This document shows, piece by piece, positions 1-5,158 of a stretch of 7,417 nt of DNA (positions are counted from its first letter, which is position 1; every line of letters begins with the position of its first letter). Source of the DNA: Hyphomicrobium sp. (GTDB lineage: Bacteria > Pseudomonadota > Alphaproteobacteria > Rhizobiales > Hyphomicrobiaceae); assembly GCA_030598645.1 (NCBI GenBank), contig JAUVPN010000133.1:1-7417 (forward strand), written 5' to 3'. A model generated the notes under the pieces. It was not told the DNA's origin and ran no database searches. It saw only the letters and a list, made by a program, of their open reading frames with translations. Made by a program: the position numbers and the translations under genes.

Positions 1-456
1 CAGCCGGACTTCCTCGTGTTCTTTGCCAACTGGCAGTCGCAGGCAGGCCGACTGCTTTTCGAGGCCACGACAAAGCCAAAGGTGAGGGATCTTGTTCGTA
101 CTTTCCTCTTCGAGCTCCATGACCGAGTGATCGGGAGCGGCTTCTACGATCGTGTGGCGTGCCAGCCGGAGGCGCAAGCGTGCGTCGAAGTTGCCTGCGG
201 GCTAGAAGGGCTCGCCGATGCCTACGCGATCGCCGCCTCGAGTCAGGATCAGCGGACCGGGGACTATCGGCGATGCGTCCTGACGGCACTCGGCTTTCTC
301 ATGCGCGCGCAGCGGACGGCCGGCTGCACCGACAGAGAACGGGGTGGCTTTGGCAGCTCGCTCGCAACCCGCGAACAACGGATTGATGTAACCGGGCACG
401 TGGCGAGCGGATTCATCAAGAGTGTCGAGAACGGCATCGACGCACCCGCGATGTGA
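1..456 (+). CDS. C-terminal part of an unrecognised protein (5' end outside window)
   Basis: The frame is open from the first base and stops with TGA at 454-456, so this is the last 151 codons of a longer gene. A GTG at 16 could be read as a start, but it has no ribosome binding site and the frame continues to its left, so truncation by the window edge is more likely. The visible part is soluble and mainly helical, with no membrane segment. Notable pieces are VEVACGLEGLADAYAIA, then a helix ending FLMRAQRT, then GGFGSSL and QRIDVTGHVASGFIKSVEN near the C-terminus. A glycine-rich GGFG turn followed by an R-x-D-V-T-x-H helix recalls alpha/alpha-toroid enzymes such as glycosidases, epimerases and cyclases, but this is only a resemblance of style and I assign no function. 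It converges with the methyltransferase gene downstream; repeat copy 1 lies between them. Confidence 0.7.
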   Translation, partial: QPDFLVFFANWQSQAGRLLFEATTKPKVRDLVRTFLFELHDRVIGSGFYDRVACQPEAQACVEVACGLEGLADAYAIAASSQDQRTGDYRRCVLTALGFLMRAQRTAGCTDRERGGFGSSLATREQRIDVTGHVASGFIKSVENGIDAPAM

Positions 457-551
457 TCGTCGCTTTTCCGAACGGCTCGTAGTCTACGCGCTGATCCACG
501 TCGGCGAGCCATACAATGGGCTACTGCAACTAGTCGAAGCCAAGAGGCCCC

Positions 552-671
552 AATGTCCGCTTTGGGTCAAAAGCAGACATTTGGACCTGCGTGGCGGATG
601 CCGCTTTACCCCCGAGAGCGGACATTCTCAGAGGCGATCTAAATGTCCGCTAAGTGCCAAACGCGGACATT
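552..671. repeat. Three-hairpin intergenic repeat, copy 1
   Basis: Three palindromes stand in a row: A at 552-581, B at about 599-625, C at 642-671. The arms are variants of AATGTCCGCT / AGCGGACATT. The loops differ: A has TTTGGGTCAAAA, B has TTTACCCCC followed by GAGA, C has TAAGTGCCAAA. A carries one C·A mismatch in its stem (left arm TCCGC, right arm GCAGA). B has lost one T in its left arm (ATGCCGC) and gained a C in the loop, so the A-to-C spacing stays at 90 bases. Hairpin A is identical over 30 bases to A of copy 3. The element sits between the converging ends of the first gene and pcm. A role in ending transcription or in chromosome structure is an inference. Confidence 0.92.
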
Positions 672-681
672 GGCCGGCCAG

Positions 682-837
682 GAGGCTCAGACTCTCATCG
701 AGCGCTGGCGGTGCCATTACAACGCCGTTCCCTCGCACGCATCACTGTCTTATCGATCTCCAGTTCCGCAGGTGTTCGTCCCCAGTCTCGCCGCGGGGTT
801 GCCCTGCTCCAGGGGGCGGCACCAGTCTCTAGGTTAG
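682..837 (+). pseudogene. Relic of the C-terminus of an IS3-type transposase
   Basis: Translation from 682 contains LIERWRCHYNAV, then SHASLSYRSPVPQVFVP, and stops with TAG at 835-837. IS3-family integrase-core transposases typically end with a segment like LIE-W-R-x-HYN-x-x-RPH-x-SLGYRPPAPE. The fit is clear, but the usual RPH is PSH here and GYRPP is SYRSP. The rest of the transposase, including the DDE catalytic residues, is absent, and there is no start codon or terminal inverted repeat that I can identify. The only upstream ATG in this frame (643) belongs to hairpin C of the repeat. This is therefore a dead fragment, starting about 10 bases from the end of repeat copy 1. The exact IS subgroup cannot be told from so little. 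Confidence 0.7.
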
Positions 838-882
838 GATCCTGCATTGTCATCAGCGTCACAATACTCACTGTGCCCTCCG

Positions 883-1605
883 CTAATCTCGGGTCAATGG
901 CACAAACCTGACGGGCACGATGGTGCTGCTAATCGTTCTACCATCGGGTTTCTTCGTCACCACCATTAGATCCTGAGTGAACGCGCCGACGGGAATGACC
1001 ATCCGTCCATTGGGTTTGAGCTGCTCGATCAGCACTTGCGGAATGTGGTCTGGGGCCGCGGTGACGATAATGGCATCGAATGGCGCATATTCTTTCCAAC
1101 CCTGATAGCCATCACCGATCTTGGTCGTGACATTGTCATAGCCCAATCGCTTGAGGACCCTTCGGGCAGCGTTACCAAGCTCCGGGAGGATCTCGATCGT
1201 GTATACGTTCCCCGCAATCAACGATAAGACCGCCGCCTGGTAGCCCGATCCCGTACCGACCTCCAATACTCTGCTCGTTTCTGTCGGCTGCAGCAATTCA
1301 GTCATCAGGGCAACAACAAAGGGCTGGGATATCACCTGACCGTGACCTATCGGTAGCGGTCGGTTCTTATAGGCGACATCAGCTTTTTCGCGTGGCACGA
1401 ACTCGTGACGTGGCACGTCAACCATCGCTTTCAGTACGCGCGGATCAAGCTTAGCATGCCCAGTCTCGTCAGCAGTTAGGGCTGCCATTTTCTCGATCTC
1501 TTCGACCATCGCGTGCCGCTTTTTGGCATAATCGTCTGCGGCCCAGGCCGTGGCCATGAGCCCCACATGCGCTAACATCGTAAGCATTGCTCGTGTCATT
1601 GCCAT
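883..1605 (-). CDS. pcm: Protein-L-isoaspartate O-methyltransferase with an export signal
   Basis: The enzyme transfers a methyl group from S-adenosylmethionine to L-isoaspartyl residues in damaged proteins, which starts their repair. With the start at 1605 the protein has 240 residues. Residues 1-22 look like a signal peptide: Arg5, a hydrophobic run AMLTMLAHVGLMATA, and a likely cut after AWA. This suggests a periplasmic form, whereas the E. coli enzyme is cytosolic. The catalytic domain follows: RPLPIGHGQVISQP (82-95) is the family's substrate-site segment, VLEVGTGSGYQAA (113-125) is SAM motif I, and GDGYQGW (164-170), PFDAIIVTAAPDHIP (175-189) and GRMVIPVG (200-207) are the later motifs. 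The frame is open to an ATG at 1755, but that would put 50 uncharacteristic residues, overlapping the recombinase relic, before the signal peptide. The chosen ATG has only a weak GGA five bases upstream, and the ATG at 1599 is an alternative. It is transcribed alone, divergently from hsp20. Confidence 0.9.
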   Translation of the reverse strand: MAMTRAMLTMLAHVGLMATAWAADDYAKKRHAMVEEIEKMAALTADETGHAKLDPRVLKAMVDVPRHEFVPREKADVAYKNRPLPIGHGQVISQPFVVALMTELLQPTETSRVLEVGTGSGYQAAVLSLIAGNVYTIEILPELGNAARRVLKRLGYDNVTTKIGDGYQGWKEYAPFDAIIVTAAPDHIPQVLIEQLKPNGRMVIPVGAFTQDLMVVTKKPDGRTISSTIVPVRFVPLTRD

Positions 1606-1685
1606 TGTGTTCCAAGGCGTCTTGCCGGGGACGAGGCAGTCACGCGCTGCCCGGATCTCGGTGGTGCCAATTCGAGAATGACGTC

Positions 1686-1895
1686 TTACAAGCGATTGGC
1701 CCAGCATTCCAATGCGCCCCGCTTTTTGGGTGGAACGAATATTTCGCGACCACAACTTCTGTAGCGGTCTCCCTCATTAACGCCTGTATGGTCGAGCACG
1801 AGGCTAATCGTCTGGGCATTTATGCCAATGGAGGCCCTTCCCGCTGCCACGGTTCGACGAAAGTCGTGTGAGTGGATATGGTCGAGGCCAAGCCC
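1686..1895 (-). pseudogene. Relic of a tyrosine recombinase C-terminus with two frameshifts
   Basis: The - strand frame ending with TAA at 1686-1688 reads HIHSHDFRRTVAAG, then INAQTISLVLDH, and ends KKRGALECWANRL. This is the order seen in phage/island integrases: the H-x-L-R-R-T catalytic box, the second histidine in a VLDH/VLNH motif, and a basic tail ending EKR-ALEAW-RL. Between VLDHTGVNEG and the tail the frame gives nonsense (DRYRSCGREIFV). In the shifted frame, bases 1768-1724 read TATEVVVAKYSFHP, matching the usual T-x-T-x-x-V-Y-x-x-YSY-x-P stretch. One extra G near 1769 and one missing A in the run at 1723-1727 explain this and restore the expected 37-residue spacing. Even then, the likely nucleophile position is Val. 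The N-terminal and core-binding parts are gone. The gene is dead; it lies 80 bases upstream of pcm on the same strand. Confidence 0.75.
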
Positions 1896-1920
1896 GGGTC
1901 GAGCCGCCCCGATCGCGCAC

Positions 1921-1945
1921 GCGTCCGCTAAGTGCCGAACGGCGA
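1921..1945. repeat. Possible fragment of the three-hairpin repeat (unit C)
   Basis: Bases 1923-1936 (GTCCGCTAAGTGCC) match the left arm and loop of hairpin C of all three copies without a mismatch. The right arm is only hinted at (GAACGGCGA in place of AAAAGCGGACA). It may be a decayed single unit or a chance 14-base match. It lies just upstream, in - strand sense, of the recognisable recombinase relic and may mark where that relic was cut. Confidence 0.35.
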
Positions 1946-2024
1946 GATTTTGGTAATTGCCGTCGTTGCGCCGCCTTACCTCAATGTGATCCAGCGCAAA
2001 CACAGGGCTCGATCCCGGCCGCCC

Positions 2025-2039
2025 GGTGGCCGAGTGGTT
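2025..2039 (+). other. tRNA-Ser-like 15-mer, possible attachment-site scar
   Basis: GGTGGCCGAGTGGTT equals the typical D-arm region of bacterial tRNA-Ser genes. No acceptor stem, anticodon stem or T-arm can be folded around it, so it is not a tRNA gene. Integrases often use tRNA genes as targets and a recombinase relic lies about 130 bases away, so a scar is conceivable. Coincidence is also quite possible. Confidence 0.15.
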
Positions 2040-2097
2040 GCCTGCGGTGGACCAACCATGCTTGCATGTGTACCGCCTGCGGATGAGCTGTAGCCGT

Positions 2098-2105
2098 GGA
2101 GTGAG
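2098..2105 (+). promoter_or_regulatory. Ribosome binding site of hsp20
   Basis: GGAGTGAG lies just before the ATG at 2110, with eight bases between GGAG and the start codon. It decides in favour of 2110 over the in-frame ATG at 2026, which has no such site. I could not identify a heat shock promoter (RpoH type), a CIRCE operator or a ROSE thermometer in 2004-2109. Confidence 0.65.
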
Positions 2106-2109
2106 CCTA

Positions 2110-2529
2110 ATGAAGGATGATTTTCCCGACAGGTGGATGTGGTCCGAGGCGTGCGAGATGCTGGCACGGGCAGAGCGGCTGCACCGGCAGCTCTTTCAGC
2201 CCATCCGATCAGCCTCGCACATTCCAGCATGGGAGCCTCCCGCTGATGTTTTCGAAACTGAACGCGAGGTGCTCGTAATCGTGGCGGTACCGGGTGTGAA
2301 TGCCGATCGCGTTGAAGCCGTAATCGAGGGGGGTGACCTTTTAGTGTCAGGAATACGTGCGCTGCCACCACAGCTCCGCACTGCTGTCATCCATCGACTT
2401 GAACTCCCGCAGGGCCGCTTTGAGCGTCGGCTGCGACTTCCGGCAGGGCGTTTCCTAGACATCCGCCGGTCCGTGATTGAAGGGTGTCTCGTTGTTGCTC
2501 TGAAGAAGGCGGAGCCCTTCGGTGGCTGA
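2110..2529 (+). CDS. hsp20: Small heat shock protein (Hsp20 / alpha-crystallin family)
   Basis: Small heat shock proteins bind unfolding proteins without ATP and keep them available for refolding or degradation in the cytoplasm. The 139-residue product has a short N-terminal arm (1-37, with WMWSEACEMLARAERLHRQL likely helical). An alpha-crystallin domain follows from about IPAWEPPADVFETERE (38-53) through the beta strands LVIVAVPGVNADRVEAVIEG and RFERRLRLPAGR. It includes the closing G-x-L motif (EGCLVVALKK, about 124-133), the counterpart of the usual A-x-x-x-n-G-V-L signature. The chain ends six residues later (AEPFGG), so the I-x-I tail that many family members use to form large oligomers is missing. 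The last codons overlap the start of lon by eight bases, so the two genes are almost surely one operon with coupled translation. Hsp20 may hand clients to this Lon (inference). The ATG at 2026 would add 28 unlikely residues. Confidence 0.88.
   Translation: MKDDFPDRWMWSEACEMLARAERLHRQLFQPIRSASHIPAWEPPADVFETEREVLVIVAVPGVNADRVEAVIEGGDLLVSGIRALPPQLRTAVIHRLELPQGRFERRLRLPAGRFLDIRRSVIEGCLVVALKKAEPFGG
2506..2514 (+). promoter_or_regulatory. Ribosome binding site of lon, inside hsp20
   Basis: AAGGCGGAG lies within the last codons of hsp20 and seven bases before the GTG at 2522. It supports GTG as the lon start. The ATG at 2558 has only a weak GGG upstream, and the good GAGGAGGG at 2528-2535 is too far from it. 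Confidence 0.6.
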
Positions 2530-4921
2530 GGAGGGTACATTAGGCGAACCGGGTGTGATGAGGAGCGAAACGGCGCAGATTGCTCCTCTTCCACAGGATG
2601 CACTTGCCATCATCCCGGTTCGTGATTTCACGCTGTTCCCGGGCATGGTCCTCCCGATCACGGTCGGGCGGGAAGGCTCGATTGCAGCCGCGCAGTACGC
2701 CGTGCGCGAACAGCGGCAAGTCGGCATGCTTATGCAGCGCGATAAGGAGATTAGCGAACCCGCGCCCATTGATTTGCATCGCATGGGAACGGTGGCCAAT
2801 GTGGTTCGTTACGTTACAGCTCCCGATGGCACGCACCATGTCGTGTGCCAGGGCGACCAGCGCTTTCAGGCTGTCGAGTTTCTTAGCGGATGGCCATTTC
2901 TCGTTGCGCGAATAGCGCGAATCCCAGAGCCAGAAACGCAGTCGCCAGAAATCGAGGCGCGGTTCCTTAATCTTCGGCGCCAGACGGTGGAGGCGCTCGA
3001 GCTCTTGCCACAGGTTCCAGCGGAAATGATCGCCGCCATTCAAAGCGTCGACTCGCCCGGTGCACTCGCAGATCTTGCGGCTGCATATATGGATCTGAAG
3101 CCGGAGGAAAAGCAGGAAATCCTCGAGACGATCGACATCACCGCTCGCACTGACAAAGTCTCTCAATTGCTTGCCCACCGCATCGAGATCTTGCGGTTGT
3201 CGCAGGAGATCGGGCGCCAGACTAAGGCCACGCTTGATGAGCGTCAGCGTGAGGTGCTGCTACGTGAGCAAATGGCGGCCATTCAGCGCCAGCTCGGCGA
3301 AGGTGAGCAGGGCAAAGCCCAGGATATGGCTGAGCTCAGCGAGGCAATAACGAAGGCTCAGATGCCGAAGGAGGTTGAAGAGCAAGCCCGCAAAGAATTG
3401 CGGCGCCTAGAGCGAATGCCCGAGGCAGCCGCCGAGTATGGCATGGTACGCAGCTATCTCGACTGGTTGATCGAACTTCCATGGGCTCTACCCGAGGAAC
3501 AGCCAATCGACATAGCGGAAGCGCGTAAGATCCTCGACGAAGACCACTATGGTCTGGAAAAGATCAAGCGGCGGATCGTTGAGTACCTCGCCGTTCGCAA
3601 GCTTGCGCCGCGCGGCAAAGCGCCCATCCTTTGCTTTGTCGGTCCTCCCGGCGTTGGCAAGACCTCGCTCGGGCAATCGATTGCGCGCGCAATGAACCGC
3701 AAGTTTGTCCGCGTTAGCCTTGGCGGTGTGCATGACGAGGCTGAGATCCGCGGCCACCGCCGGACTTATGTCGGAGCGCTGCCCGGCAACATAGTTCAGG
3801 CGATCCGCAAAGCAGGCGCGCGCAACTGCGTCATGATGCTTGATGAGGTCGACAAGTTGGGGGTGGGCATACACGGAGACCCCCGCGCAGCCCTGTTGGA
3901 AGTTCTTGATCCGGAACAGAACAGCACATTCCGCGACAACTATCTCGCCGTTCCATTTGATCTAAGCCGAGTGGTGTTCATCACCACCGCCAATGTGCTC
4001 GACACTATCCCAGGCCCGCTCCGCGATCGAATGGAGCTCATGGATCTTTCTGGCTATACCGCCGATGAGAAGCTCAAGATCGCTCAAAGCTACCTTGTTC
4101 AGCGGCAACTCGAGGCCAATGGCCTGCGTCCCGAGCAGGCCGAAATCACTGATGAAGCCCTGCGCGAGATAATTGATCGGTACACGCGCGAGGCCGGAGT
4201 TCGCAATTTAGAGCGCGAAATCGGCAGAGCATTGCGTCATGCGGCGGTTCGCATCGCTGAAGGTCAGAGCGGCCCCATTCGCATCACGAAGAGTGATCTT
4301 CCCGTCGTGCTCGGGCCGCCTCAATTCGAGAGTGAAGTGGCCATGCGCACCAGTGTCCCCGGTGTGGCAACCGGCCTCGCATGGACTCCCGTCGGTGGCG
4401 ATATTCTCTTCATCGAAGCAACGCGCATTTTGGGCAGCGGCAAGCTTATCCTGACAGGCCAACTTGGAGATATAATGCGCGAAAGCGCCCAAGCGGCGCT
4501 GAGCATCGTCAAGAACAGTTCCCATTCGCTCGGCATTGACGAGAGGCTGTTTGAGAAGAGTGACATCCATATCCACGTGCCGGCAGGCGCCATTCCGAAA
4601 GATGGACCCAGCGCCGGGGTTGCTATGTTCATCGCGCTGGCGTCGCTTCTAACGCGACGTCCGGTGCGCAGCGATACTGCTATGACCGGCGAGATTAGCT
4701 TGCGGGGACTGGTGCTGCCGGTAGGCGGGATCAAAGATAAGGTGGCCGCGGCCGCGCGCGCCGGCATAATGCGCGTCTTGCTACCCGCGAGGAACAAAAA
4801 AGATATAGAGGAAATCCCAGAGGAGACCCGGAACCTTGTCGATTTGATTTGGCTCGAGCGGGTTGAGGAGGCAGTTTCGGCCACGCTTGAACAAGTGCCG
4901 GTGCCGGTAGAACGCGCGTAG
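2522..4921 (+). CDS. lon: ATP-dependent Lon protease (LonA, endopeptidase La)
   Basis: Lon is a hexameric cytoplasmic machine that unfolds damaged and short-lived regulatory proteins and cuts them in an inner chamber. The 799 residues are close to E. coli Lon (784). An N-terminal substrate-binding domain starts at IIPVRDFTLFPGMVLPITVG (30-49). A charged coiled-coil stretch (about 215-300) includes REVLLREQMAAIQRQLGE. The AAA+ module has Walker A GPPGVGKTS (374-382), Walker B VMMLDEVDK (437-445), sensor-1 Asn491, a likely arginine finger Arg503 in RDRMEL, and the sensor-2 region GVRNLER (559-565). The protease domain has the catalytic Ser697 in PKDGPSAG and Lys740 in GGIKDK; the 43-residue distance equals that of E. 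coli Ser679/Lys722. All key residues are present, so the enzyme should be active. GTG at 2522 is chosen because of its binding site and its overlap with hsp20; ATG at 2558 would drop only 12 residues. Hsp20 pairing suggests a second, stress-dedicated Lon beside a housekeeping copy elsewhere (inference). Confidence 0.96.
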   Translation: MAEEGTLGEPGVMRSETAQIAPLPQDALAIIPVRDFTLFPGMVLPITVGREGSIAAAQYAVREQRQVGMLMQRDKEISEPAPIDLHRMGTVANVVRYVTAPDGTHHVVCQGDQRFQAVEFLSGWPFLVARIARIPEPETQSPEIEARFLNLRRQTVEALELLPQVPAEMIAAIQSVDSPGALADLAAAYMDLKPEEKQEILETIDITARTDKVSQLLAHRIEILRLSQEIGRQTKATLDERQREVLLREQMAAIQRQLGEGEQGKAQDMAELSEAITKAQMPKEVEEQARKELRRLERMPEAAAEYGMVRSYLDWLIELPWALPEEQPIDIAEARKILDEDHYGLEKIKRRIVEYLAVRKLAPRGKAPILCFVGPPGVGKTSLGQSIARAMNRKFVRVSLGGVHDEAEIRGHRRTYVGALPGNIVQAIRKAGARNCVMMLDEVDKLGVGIHGDPRAALLEVLDPEQNSTFRDNYLAVPFDLSRVVFITTANVLDTIPGPLRDRMELMDLSGYTADEKLKIAQSYLVQRQLEANGLRPEQAEITDEALREIIDRYTREAGVRNLEREIGRALRHAAVRIAEGQSGPIRITKSDLPVVLGPPQFESEVAMRTSVPGVATGLAWTPVGGDILFIEATRILGSGKLILTGQLGDIMRESAQAALSIVKNSSHSLGIDERLFEKSDIHIHVPAGAIPKDGPSAGVAMFIALASLLTRRPVRSDTAMTGEISLRGLVLPVGGIKDKVAAAARAGIMRVLLPARNKKDIEEIPEETRNLVDLIWLERVEEAVSATLEQVPVPVERA

Positions 4922-4936
4922 AGGCCAGCGTCCGTG

Positions 4937-5055
4937 ATGTCTGCTTTGGGTCAGAAGCAGACATTTGAGCTTACGCCGGCGATGTCCGCTTTACCCCCAA
5001 AAGCGGACATTTTCCGAGGGGGCGTAGATGTCCGCTAAGTGCCAATAGCGGACAT
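4937..5055. repeat. Three-hairpin intergenic repeat, copy 2
   Basis: Palindromes A at 4937-4964, B at 4982-5010 and C at 5028-5055 have the same order and loops as the other copies (A TTTGGGTCAGAA, B TTTACCCCCAAAA, C TAAGTGCCAATA). Here A has T in the left arm (ATGTCTGCTT), which pairs perfectly with its right arm (AAGCAGACAT); copies 1 and 3 have a C·A mismatch there. The spacers between the hairpins differ from the other copies, while the arms hold. The element begins 15 bases after the stop of lon and lies before the end of polX, which is read from the other strand. It could therefore serve both genes as a 3' barrier (inference). None of the hairpins is followed by a long run of T on either strand. 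Confidence 0.92.
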
Positions 5056-5158
5056 TTTGCTTGCCTGCGGCTTGCCGGGAATATTAGCGCCGCTTCCCAG
5101 CGTCTTTAAACGTTGTCGTGGGATGCTTTTTTGATGTCCGCCCGGCCTGTTCAGCCCG

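Noticed and set aside
422..832. 136-codon + strand frame as a gene
   Set aside because: It crosses repeat copy 1, where hairpins explain the sequence, and is out of frame with the transposase-like fragment at 682-837.
1656..1672. Sigma-54 promoter upstream of pcm (TTGGCAC on the - strand)
   Set aside because: The TGGCAC half is present but the required TTGC is not found at the right distance.
1606..1755. Longer pcm start at ATG 1755
   Set aside because: It would place 50 residues before a good signal peptide, and this part overlaps the tail of the recombinase relic in another frame.
2000..2030. T-arm-like GGGCTCGATCCC as part of a tRNA gene
   Set aside because: The flanking bases do not form a five-pair stem around a seven-base loop, and no acceptor or anticodon stem fits.
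2026..2109. hsp20 start at ATG 2026
   Set aside because: There is no ribosome binding site, the extra 28 residues do not resemble the family, and ATG 2110 has GGAGTGAG at a good distance.
4321..4884. 187-codon - strand frame inside lon
   Set aside because: It is the shadow of the conserved Lon protease domain; low-complexity Ser/Arg content is typical of an antisense frame.
5121..5140. CTTTTTTGATGTCCG as a further repeat unit or a terminator
   Set aside because: Only nine bases of the arm match and no right arm exists; no stable stem precedes the T run.
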